Assembly (NCBI GenBank): GCA_964548855.1
Contig: CAZJSR010000016.1
Span: 1 to 46,577, forward strand
Length of the DNA stretch: 46,577 nt
Reading direction: 5' to 3'
DNA from: UBA3206 sp964548855
GTDB lineage: Bacteria > Bacillota_I > Bacilli_A > Acholeplasmatales > Anaeroplasmataceae
Shown: positions 9,186 to 17,678 of the stretch, piece after piece
Position numbering within the stretch: position 1 is the first letter of the stretch
Layout of the letters: each line of letters starts with the position of its first letter
Position numbers and translations under genes: made by a program
The notes under the pieces: generated by a model
What the model was told of the DNA's origin: nothing
The model's database searches: none
The model's input: only the letters and a program-made list of their open reading frames with translations

Positions 9186-9372
9186 AAAATGAATATACCA
9201 TAGTTAGAATGAATATCACTATACTTTCCTTTGAAATATAGTGATATTTTATTTTATATGGATTTAAAAATAATTTTATATTTCTTTTCATATTATATAA
9301 TTTTCTATTCATAAAAGGATATAACATATAAATCAAAGATAAAAACGGAATTATTAAAACAAAATATATCAT
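9166..9372 (-). CDS. Small two-helix membrane protein, unknown
   Basis: A 68-residue ORF with two hydrophobic helices (about 2-19 and 48-66) joined by a basic loop. The ATG at 9372 has the same GGTGAT ribosome site and spacing seen for other genes here. A TTAACA / 17 nt / TAGTAT promoter-like pair lies upstream. Its 3' end overlaps the U32 gene by 20 bp on the opposite strand, and it runs antisense through that gene's terminator. I do not recognise the protein. Coding status is plausible but unproven. Confidence 0.5.
   Translation of the reverse strand: MIYFVLIIPFLSLIYMLYPFMNRKLYNMKRNIKLFLNPYKIKYHYISKESIVIFILTMVYSFFIIYLY
9212..9258 (+). terminator. Terminator of the U32-family gene
   Basis: A perfect 12-bp inverted repeat, AATATCACTATA (9212-9223) and TATAGTGATATT (9237-9248), encloses a 13-nt loop. 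It is followed by TTATTTTATA on the plus strand and lies within the antisense small membrane ORF. Confidence 0.65.
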
Positions 9373-9414
9373 ACTATCACCATTAATATACTATGTTATT
9401 TTTAAAAACTTGTT

Positions 9415-9439
9415 AAAAAAAAGAACTTTAAAGTTCTTT
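9415..9439 (-). terminator. Terminator of the HAD hydrolase gene
   Basis: A 20-nt palindrome (AAAGAACTTT repeated as AAAGTTCTTT, 9420-9439) contains the TAA stop of the upstream gene. It is followed on the minus strand by eight T. Confidence 0.85.
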
Positions 9440-10108
9440 AATTAAATAGTCTAAAGCTAAAGATATCGAATTAAAATTAATATCTACTTTATCTTTTTCT
9501 TTAATATTAATACCAATTGCTAGTTTAGTAAATTCAAACATAGGATAATCATTAATACTATCTCCTACTGATATAAAATCATCTGAACTTACACCTATTA
9601 AATTTGATAAATACCTAAGACCACTATATTTATCCATACCACTAGGAATTATATCAAATGAATCAACATGTTCATAAATTGAAAGTTCCGAAGTATCTTC
9701 TTTATTTAAGAAATCTCTAACATCATTAAAAGCCTCTTTCGAAACAGGAAAACATGTCAAACATACTTCATTTGGTTGAAACCATACTTTAGAAGGTATT
9801 GTTTTTATAATTTTCTCTTTTAAGATTTTTATCTTATTTAATGCTTCAAAATTATTACATGGAATATAATAATCTTTTGGTGGTAAATTTACACCAAATT
9901 GAATACAATTTCCATTTTCTCCAATTAAAATCGGATTATTAAGACCTAATTGTCTACAAAAACCACATAGATAAAAAGTTGGTTTACCTGAACATATTAC
10001 TATTTTATTATTTTTTTCTAATTCTTTTAATTTTAAAACATTTTCAAATTCAATACCTTCCCCTATACGACAAAGAGTATTATCTAAATCAAAAACTATA
10101 ATTTTCAT
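9428..10108 (-). CDS. HAD-superfamily hydrolase, subclass IIB (Cof-like)
   Basis: A 226-residue phosphatase-fold protein. Motif I is DLDNTL (residues 6-11, nucleophile Asp 6), motif II is the SGK segment near 40, and motif IV is GDSINDYPMF near residue 181. The cap between motifs II and III is of the IIB type seen in Cof and sugar phosphatases. Its ATG shares one base with the stop of the preceding membrane protein gene (TAATG), so the two are translationally coupled. The substrate is unknown, probably a sugar phosphate or nucleotide. The coupling suggests a role linked to the membrane protein. Confidence 0.85.
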   Translation of the reverse strand: MKIIVFDLDNTLCRIGEGIEFENVLKLKELEKNNKIVICSGKPTFYLCGFCRQLGLNNPILIGENGNCIQFGVNLPPKDYYIPCNNFEALNKIKILKEKIIKTIPSKVWFQPNEVCLTCFPVSKEAFNDVRDFLNKEDTSELSIYEHVDSFDIIPSGMDKYSGLRYLSNLIGVSSDDFISVGDSINDYPMFEFTKLAIGINIKEKDKVDINFNSISLALDYLIKEL

Positions 10109-11337
10109 TATTGTACCTCTAATAAATCATTAATTCTTGTTTTCAACAAATCAAGTTTTTGTTCTAAGTAAAATAACATTGCTTCATCACAATATATAGA
10201 TAAATCAAGTTGTTTTTTTACAGCAATTAAATTATCATCAGATTTTGATATAAATTCTTCATGATTAACTTTATATTCTATACCTTTATGTTCTAATTCA
10301 TATTTTTTATTATACTCTTTTAAAATATTATTTTCTAATAATAAATATTTAATATATCTATGCTTATTATCAAATTCTTTTGCAAGATTTTTATATTCAT
10401 CAATAATTTCTTTACTTTGTTTTAAATAGTTTTCTAAATTACCATGATTAATTTTCTTATCATTATTTTTATACTTATATAATAATGAAATAGCTATACC
10501 ATATTTCATTCCTACCATCATTTCTTCATATTTACGTTTTAATTTATCATCAGATAAAAAGTATTCTCTAAATTTTTCATTTTCTAATATATTAAGACCT
10601 TCGTTTAAATATATCATACTATTATCTGGATACTTTGTATATAAATTATGATTACTTCCCAGATGTCTATACGCTCTTGCTTTTTGCATTAAATACTTAT
10701 TTTTTACTTTTTCATCATCTGTAAGAAGAATTTGTTCATCTATTATTTTAATGCCATTAAATATTGCTTCTTCAGCTTTTTTATTTTTTCCAAGAATTAC
10801 ATAAGTCCAGCCTAGAAAATCAATATAAGCTTTTTGTTTAATTTCAGGATCTGAAGCATATTCAACTAAAAATCTGCCAAATCTTAATCTATATGAATAT
10901 TGTTCACTTATTAATAAAATACGATCTAAATCTAATATGGATGATAATATAATATCACTTATTTTTTGTCTTCTACTAATAAGTTCTTCAAGGCTTATTG
11001 GTGTTTTAAATTTAATTTTTTCCATTAAGTATTTTAAATCATTTTTATTTTGTCTCTTACTTATTTTATTATAATATTTTGTATTACTTTTTAATAATTT
11101 CATGATCTTTGAACATGTAATGTTTGCTTCTTTTGCAAGACCAGAATTACTTAAAATCTTCTCTTTTTTTCTTTTAGATAAAGTTTTAAATAAGTTGTAC
11201 ATAATAATTATAAATATTACTGCACATATTATAATAAAAATCTTATTACTTTCATATATACCTAATCCAAGAGTACTCACTAACCCAATTATTGATACAA
11301 TAACTTCAATATATTCCTTTATTTTACCACTACTCAT
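10108..11337 (-). CDS. Membrane-anchored helical-repeat protein, unknown
   Basis: A 409-residue protein with two adjacent N-terminal membrane helices (about 11-28 and 33-50) followed by roughly 350 residues of charged helices. The region around residues 165-260 (FLGWTYVILGKNKKAEEAIFNG and onward) looks like degenerate TPR repeats. The topology, a membrane hairpin plus a large cytosolic helical domain, is shared by receptors and by some predicted membrane effectors. I do not recognise a named family. The ATG has AAGGAG upstream. It is cotranscribed and overlaps by one base with a HAD hydrolase. Confidence 0.7.
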   Translation of the reverse strand: MSSGKIKEYIEVIVSIIGLVSTLGLGIYESNKIFIIICAVIFIIIMYNLFKTLSKRKKEKILSNSGLAKEANITCSKIMKLLKSNTKYYNKISKRQNKNDLKYLMEKIKFKTPISLEELISRRQKISDIILSSILDLDRILLISEQYSYRLRFGRFLVEYASDPEIKQKAYIDFLGWTYVILGKNKKAEEAIFNGIKIIDEQILLTDDEKVKNKYLMQKARAYRHLGSNHNLYTKYPDNSMIYLNEGLNILENEKFREYFLSDDKLKRKYEEMMVGMKYGIAISLLYKYKNNDKKINHGNLENYLKQSKEIIDEYKNLAKEFDNKHRYIKYLLLENNILKEYNKKYELEHKGIEYKVNHEEFISKSDDNLIAVKKQLDLSIYCDEAMLFYLEQKLDLLKTRINDLLEVQ

Positions 11338-11418
11338 ATATACTCCTTCTTCACCGTACTGTTATAAGTCTATTTTAACATAAATTTATATACTAATCTA
11401 TTATAGATTTCTTATAAT

Positions 11419-11451
11419 AAAAAAAACCATAAGTTTTTGTACTTATGGTTT
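11419..11451 (-). terminator. Terminator of the SDR gene
   Basis: An 11-bp stem AAACCATAAGT/ACTTATGGTTT with a six-base loop, followed by a T-run on the minus strand. Confidence 0.88.
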
Positions 11452-11458
11452 AAATTTA

Positions 11459-12259
11459 TTACTTAGGTTGTTTTCCAATATATGCTAGAATTCCACCATC
11501 AACATATAAAATATGTCCGTTAACAGCATTTGAAGCATCACTAGCTAAGAATACTGCTGGTCCGGCAAGTTCTTCAGCTTCTAACCAACGTCCTGCTGGA
11601 GTTTTAGCGATGATGAATGAATCAAATGGATGACGACTTCCATCAGCTTGTCTTTCACGAAGTGGTGCTGTTTGTGGTGTTGCGATATATCCAGGTCCAA
11701 TACCATTACATTGGATATTGAATTCACCATATTCTGAACAAATGTTACGAGTTAACATCTTTAATCCACCTTTAGCTGCAGCATAAGCTGAAACTGTTTC
11801 ACGTCCTAATTCAGACATCATTGAACAAATGTTAATGATTTTTCCATGACCCTTCTTAATCATTGAAGGAATTACTGCCTTAGCACAAATAAATGGTGCA
11901 TTTAAATCTACATCAACAACTTGTCTAAATTCAGCTGCTGTCATTTCAATCATTGGAATTCTCTTAATAATTCCTGCATTATTAACAAGAATATCAATAA
12001 CTCCTACTTCTTTTTCAATTTGCGCAACCATTGCGTTAACTGCATCTTCATCACATACGTTACATACATAACCATGTGCATTGATTCCATCATTCTTGTA
12101 TGATTCTAATCCTTTGTCAACTAATTCTTGCTTTAAGTCACAGAAAACAATTGTTGCTCCTGCAGCTGCCATTCCTTTAGCAATTGCATAACCAATTCCA
12201 TAAGATGCTCCAGTAACTAATGCTACTTTTCCATCTAATCTAAAATCTTTCATTTCCAT
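11459..12259 (-). CDS. Gluconate 5-dehydrogenase-like short-chain dehydrogenase
   Basis: A 266-residue SDR oxidoreductase. The NAD(P)-binding motif is TGASYGIG (residues 17-24), NNAG is near residue 92, and the catalytic Ser-Tyr-Lys set lies in ICSMMS and SAYAAAKGG. Overall it resembles gluconate 5-dehydrogenase or 2-deoxy-gluconate 3-dehydrogenase (KduD) of gut Firmicutes, which reduce keto-acids from uronate breakdown. That fits the pectin enzymes in this window. Codons are more GC-rich than in neighbours, suggesting high expression. A strong AGGAGG precedes the ATG at 12259, and the gene has its own promoter and terminator. Confidence 0.85.
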   Translation of the reverse strand: MEMKDFRLDGKVALVTGASYGIGYAIAKGMAAAGATIVFCDLKQELVDKGLESYKNDGINAHGYVCNVCDEDAVNAMVAQIEKEVGVIDILVNNAGIIKRIPMIEMTAAEFRQVVDVDLNAPFICAKAVIPSMIKKGHGKIINICSMMSELGRETVSAYAAAKGGLKMLTRNICSEYGEFNIQCNGIGPGYIATPQTAPLRERQADGSRHPFDSFIIAKTPAGRWLEAEELAGPAVFLASDASNAVNGHILYVDGGILAYIGKQPK

Positions 12260-12293
12260 ATTATGTCTTTCCTCCTGTAAAATTTACAATACT

Positions 12294-12322
12294 ATTATAC
12301 CATATTATCATTGATATGATAT
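12294..12322 (-). promoter_or_regulatory. SDR promoter with overlapping operator-like palindrome
   Basis: The minus strand has an extended -10, TGGTATAAT (TATAAT at 12294-12299). At the -35 position lies a perfect inverted repeat TATCAT-TGAT-ATGATA (12306-12321) instead of a good -35 hexamer. This arrangement suits control by a dimeric regulator. Confidence 0.55.
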
Positions 12323-12334
12323 TATTTTTTTTAA

Positions 12335-13150
12335 TTATTTCCAAATATCATTTTTAAATCCATTAATTATTTCATGTCCTATACTTATTGGATTTTCAAT
12401 TAATAAAATTTCTTCTTTACTAAACCAAGTTGCTTCTTTTAATTCTTTTGTTTCTAAAGTAATTTTATCACTTCTAGCTTTAGCTAAAAAACCAACCATA
12501 ATCGTATTTGAGAATCCCCAAGGTTGCGATTTATAGTACCTTATATCATATAAATCAAGTCCTACCTCTTCTAGAGCTTCTCTTTTAACACATTCCTCTA
12601 AAGTTTCACCTATTTCAAGATATCCTGCAACTAGAGCGTAATTTTGATAACTACCTTGACTATATTTTGTTAATAGTAATTTATCATTATAAGTAATTCC
12701 TACTATAACAGCAGGCATAATATCGGGATATTTTACATTCTGACAATTTGGACAAATGTTTGCCATTTCAATATTACTTGGAATCATTTTTTCTCCACAA
12801 CATCCACAATACTCAGCATGTGATAAGAAGAAATGATAATGTTTTGCACAAACTGCTGCATATGCATCTATTTGTGGTGTATATGTCCTTAAAACTGATG
12901 TTTGTAAGAATTCATATGAATCATCTAATTCATATAAATCATCATATAACACATAGTAGTAAGCATTATCATCAATAGAAAACAAATATCTTGATTTGAT
13001 TTTTTTTATAAATTTTGGAATTTCTAAGTGATTAAGTGTTCTTCTTAAAAGAATATAATTATCTTTGAAACAAAATAAATAATCGCCTATTTTAGGCTCT
13101 ATATCTTTAAAACTATTATCAAATTTATGTGGTGATATTTCATTAATCAT
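12335..13150 (-). CDS. nudC: NAD(+)/NADH pyrophosphatase, NudC-type Nudix hydrolase
   Basis: A 271-residue protein with the NudC domain order: an N-terminal domain, a four-Cys zinc ribbon (Cys 115, 118, 133, 136) and a Nudix domain. The Nudix box runs from Gly 176 through REALEEVGL. It is followed by SQPWGF at 208-213, corresponding to the SQPWPF signature that marks NADH pyrophosphatases. These enzymes cleave NAD(H), or decap NAD-RNA, to NMN(H) and AMP. Its ATG directly abuts the TAG stop of the yaiI-like gene, so it is the last gene of a three-gene operon. Confidence 0.92.
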   Translation of the reverse strand: MINEISPHKFDNSFKDIEPKIGDYLFCFKDNYILLRRTLNHLEIPKFIKKIKSRYLFSIDDNAYYYVLYDDLYELDDSYEFLQTSVLRTYTPQIDAYAAVCAKHYHFFLSHAEYCGCCGEKMIPSNIEMANICPNCQNVKYPDIMPAVIVGITYNDKLLLTKYSQGSYQNYALVAGYLEIGETLEECVKREALEEVGLDLYDIRYYKSQPWGFSNTIMVGFLAKARSDKITLETKELKEATWFSKEEILLIENPISIGHEIINGFKNDIWK

Positions 13151-13591
13151 CTATTTCACCCTTTCAATTAATTCAATAAAATTATTTAAAAAATTAATAT
13201 CATCATTTTTAGTCCTTTTTTTAGGACCATGAATACGAACATTTTTATTTTTTCTTAATTTAATATTAAGAGCTCTTGATTCTAACATAAAATCTATATT
13301 AGAATCATCATATTCTAATCCATTTTCTTTTATAGCATAACATTTTTTTGCAAGTGCCATACACGCAACTCCATAATCTTGTGTTACAACAATATCACCT
13401 TTTTTAGCATAATTAATGAGTTCATAATCAGCACTATCTCTACCTTTAGATACTATTATAATTTTAGAATATAGACTTGTTTTTATATGTGATGTATCAT
13501 AAAACATCACAACTTCAATATTATATTTTATAGCTACATCTTCTATTATACTCTTTACAGGACAAGCATCCGCATCAACTAATATTCTCAT
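13151..13591 (-). CDS. YaiI/YqxD family protein (UPF0178, DUF188)
   Basis: A 146-residue protein that matches the YaiI/YqxD family over its whole length. Markers are the start RILVDADACPVKSIIEDVA, the VSKGRDSADYELINYA segment, TQDYGVACMAL, and the basic C-terminal HGPKKRTKND. The fold is related to PIN/NYN-type nucleases with conserved Asp residues, but no activity is established. It overlaps the nitroreductase stop by four bases (ATGA) and abuts nudC. Confidence 0.92.
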   Translation of the reverse strand: MRILVDADACPVKSIIEDVAIKYNIEVVMFYDTSHIKTSLYSKIIIVSKGRDSADYELINYAKKGDIVVTQDYGVACMALAKKCYAIKENGLEYDDSNIDFMLESRALNIKLRKNKNVRIHGPKKRTKNDDINFLNNFIELIERVK

Positions 13592-14112
13592 AATTTATTA
13601 AATGAAACAATTTCACTGAATTCTTTCTTATCAAAATGAAAATCACTAGGAATATCATTATCTTCTTTATACCCTATTGGAAGATAACAGTTAATTTCAT
13701 AATTATTAGGAATATCTAATAATTGATGACATAATTCATCATTAAATGAACTTACATATGTTGTCGCAAGACCTAGTGCATAACATGATTGCATTAAATA
13801 TGTTGCAGCAATTGAAGAATCTATTATTCCATGATCTTTATTATCTCTTCTTCTATGCCATGAAATATTTTTATCATGCATGACAATTAATACTGTTTTT
13901 GCATTAAAACAAAATCTTGAAGTCTCATTTAATTTTTTTAATAGTTCTACATCATTTATAACCATTACTTTAACTGGTTGTAAATTACAAGCAGTTGGCG
14001 CTAATGACACTGTACTTAAAAGTTTATTTAAAGTTTTATCATCTATTTTTTTATCTTTAAAATTACGACAACTATATCTTTCTTGTAATACTTGAAAAAA
14101 TTCCTTATTCAT
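13588..14112 (-). CDS. Nitroreductase family FMN oxidoreductase
   Basis: A 174-residue flavoprotein of the nitroreductase fold. The N-terminal RYSCRNFKDKKID and the following APTACNLQPVKV segments are the FMN-binding signatures. The middle has DSSIAATYLMQSCYALGLATTYV and the end LPIGYKEDN. Members use NAD(P)H to reduce nitroaromatics, quinones or flavins; the natural substrate is unknown. It is the first gene of the operon with the YaiI-like gene and nudC. Confidence 0.9.
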   Translation of the reverse strand: MNKEFFQVLQERYSCRNFKDKKIDDKTLNKLLSTVSLAPTACNLQPVKVMVINDVELLKKLNETSRFCFNAKTVLIVMHDKNISWHRRRDNKDHGIIDSSIAATYLMQSCYALGLATTYVSSFNDELCHQLLDIPNNYEINCYLPIGYKEDNDIPSDFHFDKKEFSEIVSFNKL

Positions 14113-14134
14113 AATTATTAGTCCTTTCTATAGT

Positions 14135-15382
14135 TTAAATAATTTCTACATTAACATTAATTAATTCAAGATTATCAATTATATCTTTATTGATATTATC
14201 TTTTTTTGTTTTTAGTTTTAAATTCAAAAACTTAAAATTATATAATTTATACTCTAAATCATTTCTTTTAACATAAAAATTATTAAGACAATCTATTTCG
14301 CAATTTGAAATCGTAATATCATGGGCAGTTGATTTTTTGATATCTTCCCCTTTTAAATCTAAAAATTGAGTCCATGGATTTATATTAATAAAACTTGTTA
14401 CATTCCCTACTACATCATCTATTTTTATAAATTCATAATGTTGTGGTGTATCAGGTCTCATTTTTAACCAAAGTAAATTTTTACCTTCTAATACCTTAAT
14501 TCGTCTCATAATAATATTTCTATTATGTACAGACTCACTTCCTAAAGTTAAACATCCATGACAAAAACCATATACACAGTCCTCTATAATTATATATTCA
14601 TTACTACCATTATCCTTATTAGTATCTGCATCTATACCTTTTCCACCTTTTAATACAACTGAATCATCATTTACTTCTAAATAACAATTTTTAACTAAAA
14701 CATATTTAGAAGCATCTATGTCTATCGCATCTGTACTTGGAGCTTTAATAGGTTCTTTAGGTGAAAATATATTACAATTAATATATTTTACATGACTGCA
14801 TTTATAAATATGAGTTGTCCAAAAATGTGAATTTTTCAAATGCACATCTTTAATTAAGATATTACTAGAATTAGCTATATAAATAAGTCTTGGTCTTTGT
14901 TCATCTTTATTTAAGCACTTAGGATTCCATTTCATTCTAAGCCAAAAAGCCTTCCAAGATTTATAACCATTTCCATCAATTGTTCCAGGTCCAAATATCT
15001 TAAAACCATCAACATTTGTTGCATTTATTAAGGCCTTAAAATATTTACAAGTTTCTCCTTCAATTCTAGTTATCGCAAGCTCATAATCGGAAATATCATC
15101 ACTTCCCATTAGTATAGCTTCATCATCTAAATATAAATCTACACCTTGTTTAAAATCAAGACTTCCTGTCAGATATGTCCCCTTAGGTATTACTAATAAT
15201 CCTCCATTATTTTCATAAATTAAATCAATTAAATTTTGAATTTCTTTAGTATATACCTTACCATCATCATAGATATTATAATCTGTTAAAATATACTTTC
15301 TTTTATAATCAGATATATTCGGATTAGGTATATCATAAAACCAATCATCTATAATAGTTCCATCTGGAAAATAATCTTTCAT
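14135..15382 (-). CDS. Glycoside hydrolase family 28 (polygalacturonase-like), cytoplasmic
   Basis: A right-handed beta-helix hydrolase of 415 residues from the ATG at 15382. That start has GGAGG five bases upstream; the frame also opens at a TTG, 15394, within the ribosome site. GH28 signatures in order are STDAIDID (about 217-224, variant of NTDG), NDDSVVLKGG (Asp pair about 239-240), CHGCLTLGSE (variant of GHG) and LWLKMRPDT (RIK region). No signal peptide is seen, so it probably trims imported oligogalacturonides, perhaps unsaturated ones. It starts just after the pyr operon terminator, with no clear promoter of its own. Confidence 0.88.
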   Translation of the reverse strand: MKDYFPDGTIIDDWFYDIPNPNISDYKRKYILTDYNIYDDGKVYTKEIQNLIDLIYENNGGLLVIPKGTYLTGSLDFKQGVDLYLDDEAILMGSDDISDYELAITRIEGETCKYFKALINATNVDGFKIFGPGTIDGNGYKSWKAFWLRMKWNPKCLNKDEQRPRLIYIANSSNILIKDVHLKNSHFWTTHIYKCSHVKYINCNIFSPKEPIKAPSTDAIDIDASKYVLVKNCYLEVNDDSVVLKGGKGIDADTNKDNGSNEYIIIEDCVYGFCHGCLTLGSESVHNRNIIMRRIKVLEGKNLLWLKMRPDTPQHYEFIKIDDVVGNVTSFININPWTQFLDLKGEDIKKSTAHDITISNCEIDCLNNFYVKRNDLEYKLYNFKFLNLKLKTKKDNINKDIIDNLELINVNVEII

Positions 15383-15399
15383 CATAACCTCCAAATATT

Positions 15400-15423
15400 A
15401 AAAAGTGCTGTAAATACAGCACT
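15400..15423 (-). terminator. Terminator of the pyr operon
   Basis: A 9-bp stem AGTGCTGTA/TACAGCACT closed by two bases, followed on the minus strand by TTTTTAATATTT. The GH28 ribosome site GGAGG follows at once. Confidence 0.8.
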
Positions 15424-15428
15424 AATTA

Positions 15429-16058
15429 TTATAAATTCATCCAAGATTCATCTTGTGGATTTTCCATGAATTTAACTAACTTCTTCTTATCTTCAGAAGC
15501 TATATAGTTTTCAGCTACTGCAGCCTCTAATAATTCAGGGAATGTAACAAGTGATGTTGACTTACAATTTGCAGCCTCAAAATTAGCTTTTGCTTTAGCC
15601 ATTCCATAAGTAAATATAGAAATTACTCCAAGAACAATAATTCCAGCCTCTTCAAGTGCTTTAACACATTCAATTGAAGATCCACCAGTTGAAATTAAGT
15701 CCTCTATTACAACAACCTTTTGTCCTGCTTTCCATGGTCCTTCAATTTGATTTTTACGTCCATGATCTTTTGCACCACCACGTACATATCCTGCTGGCAT
15801 ATTTAAAACATCCGCAACTAATGTAGCGTGTGGAATACCTGCAGTAGAAGTTCCCATGATAATTTCAGCTTCTTTATATTCGTTTTTAATTATATTAGCC
15901 ATTCCATTTGCGATTGTTCTTCTTAATTCAGGATATCCTAATGTCATACGGTTATCACAATAAATTGGTGACTTAATACCAGATGCCCATGTAAATGGTT
16001 CATTTGGTGATAAGAATACTGCTTTAATTTTTAATAATTCTTTTGCGATTTCATTCAT
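15429..16058 (-). CDS. pyrE: Orotate phosphoribosyltransferase
   Basis: A 209-residue type I phosphoribosyltransferase converting orotate and PRPP to OMP. The PRPP motif is VVVIEDLISTGGSS. The region around residue 90, YVRGGAKDHGRKNQIEG, holds the flexible catalytic loop. The ATG at 16058 has GGGTGA at normal spacing and begins two bases past the pyrF stop; an in-frame GTG at 16067 is less likely. It is the last gene of the pyrimidine operon. Confidence 0.97.
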   Translation of the reverse strand: MNEIAKELLKIKAVFLSPNEPFTWASGIKSPIYCDNRMTLGYPELRRTIANGMANIIKNEYKEAEIIMGTSTAGIPHATLVADVLNMPAGYVRGGAKDHGRKNQIEGPWKAGQKVVVIEDLISTGGSSIECVKALEEAGIIVLGVISIFTYGMAKAKANFEAANCKSTSLVTFPELLEAAVAENYIASEDKKKLVKFMENPQDESWMNL

Positions 16059-16059
16059 A

Positions 16060-16746
16060 TTATTCACCCATAAAATCCTTTCTAATTTGTTTATAAGCCA
16101 TAACTGGATCAGCTTGTGCAGTAATTGGTCTTCCTACAACAATATAATTAGTTCCTAATTTTCTTGCATCACTTGGTGTTGTTACTCTAACTTGATCATC
16201 ATCATGTGCTCCTGGTCTTATTCCTGGTGTAACAGTAATAAAATCTTCTCCACATGCTTCTTTAATAGCTCTAACTTCAAGTGGTGAACATACTACACCA
16301 TTAAGTCCAGCTTCTTTAGCATTCTTTGCATATTTAACTACAGAATCAATAACTTCTCCTTCAATTCCTAGTTCATTGTTCATCATTTCTTTTGAAGTTG
16401 ATGTTAATTGTGTTACTGCAATTATCATTGGTTTATTTTCAAGTCCATCAAACGCCTCACGAGCTTGTCTCATCATTTTGATTCCACCAGCCGCATGACA
16501 ATTTACAATATCAACACCTAATTTCGCAAGATTTTTCATTGCTTTCATAACAGTATTAGGAATATCATGAAGCTTTAAATCTAAGAAAATCTTATGTCCT
16601 AATTTCTTTATTTCTGAAATAATTGAAGGGCCTTCTGCATAAAAAAGTTCCATACCAATTTTCACATATAATTGTTCATCATTAAAATTCTTTAAGAAAT
16701 TTAATGTTTTTTCTTTGTTTTCAAAATCTAGTGCTATAATAACCAT
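16060..16746 (-). CDS. pyrF: Orotidine-5'-phosphate decarboxylase
   Basis: A 228-residue TIM-barrel enzyme making UMP from OMP. The catalytic Asp/Lys array is DLKLHDIPNT near residue 56. The phosphate-binding end has VTPGIRP and VVGRPIT. Its ATG shares a base with the pyrD stop (TAATG), so translation is coupled. Confidence 0.97.
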   Translation of the reverse strand: MVIIALDFENKEKTLNFLKNFNDEQLYVKIGMELFYAEGPSIISEIKKLGHKIFLDLKLHDIPNTVMKAMKNLAKLGVDIVNCHAAGGIKMMRQAREAFDGLENKPMIIAVTQLTSTSKEMMNNELGIEGEVIDSVVKYAKNAKEAGLNGVVCSPLEVRAIKEACGEDFITVTPGIRPGAHDDDQVRVTTPSDARKLGTNYIVVGRPITAQADPVMAYKQIRKDFMGE

Positions 16747-17678
16747 TATTTTTTACCTTCCTCTCTGTGAGCATATCCGATTGCATCTTTTACACTCTTA
16801 AATCCATATTCGTTTAAAACTCTAGGAAGATCCTCAATAATCTTTTTACAAGCATAAGGATCAATTAGGTTTGCTGTACCAACAGCTACAGCAGATGCAC
16901 CTGCATATAAAAACTCAAGTACATCATACGCATCCATCACTCCACCCATACCTATAATTGGTATATTTACAGCTTTATATACTTCATATACCATTCTAAT
17001 AGCTACTGGTTTAATAGCTGGACCTGAAAATCCACCTGTTTTATTAGCTAAAACCGGTCTACCTTTTTTCAAATCTATTTTCATACCAGTTAAAGTATTA
17101 ATCATAGTTATTCCATCTGCTCCACCACGTTCAACGGCTTTTGCCATTTCAACAATATTTGAAACATTAGGACTTAATTTTACATATACTGGTTTCTTAC
17201 TAACAGCTTTTACAGCTTTTGTAACTTCATACGCAACGTTAGGATCAGTACCAAAGGCAATTCCACCTTCTTTTACGTTAGGACAAGAAATATTTAATTC
17301 TAAAGCTTTTACAACATCACTTTGTGAAATTGTTTTCGCAACCTCTACATAGTCCTCTATACATTTTCCTGCAACATTCGCAATAATTTCTGTATCATAA
17401 TCTTTTAGGAAATCAAGTTTATGTTCCATAACGTATGATAGACCAGGATTCGCAAGACCTATAGCGTTTAACATTCCACCATAAACTTCCGCAACTCTTG
17501 GAGTAGGATTTCCGAGTCTTTGTTCTACGGTTGTAGCTTTGATCATGATTCCGCCAAGAATACTTAAGTCATATAATTTAGAAACCTCTTCACCAAATCC
17601 AAAAGTACCAGATGCAGGTATTATTGGATTCTTTAAATTTAAACCAGGTAATTTTATACTTAAATCAACATTATTCAT
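16746..17678 (-). CDS. pyrD: Dihydroorotate dehydrogenase (NAD+), class 1B catalytic subunit
   Basis: A 310-residue FMN enzyme oxidising dihydroorotate to orotate. ASGTFGFGEE near the N-terminus and the active-site Cys in NISCPNVKEGG mark class 1B. The neighbouring pyrK supplies the electron-transfer subunit. The start is the ATG at 17678, which overlaps the pyrK stop by eight bases with GGGG upstream; the more upstream opening at 17699 is a TTG inside pyrK. Confidence 0.96.
   Translation of the reverse strand: MNNVDLSIKLPGLNLKNPIIPASGTFGFGEEVSKLYDLSILGGIMIKATTVEQRLGNPTPRVAEVYGGMLNAIGLANPGLSYVMEHKLDFLKDYDTEIIANVAGKCIEDYVEVAKTISQSDVVKALELNISCPNVKEGGIAFGTDPNVAYEVTKAVKAVSKKPVYVKLSPNVSNIVEMAKAVERGGADGITMINTLTGMKIDLKKGRPVLANKTGGFSGPAIKPVAIRMVYEVYKAVNIPIIGMGGVMDAYDVLEFLYAGASAVAVGTANLIDPYACKKIIEDLPRVLNEYGFKSVKDAIGYAHREEGKK

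Noticed and set aside
11102..11383. Plus-strand ORF opposite the membrane helical-repeat gene
   Set aside because: Its hydrophobic composition mirrors the antisense of membrane-helix codons, and it lacks a ribosome site.
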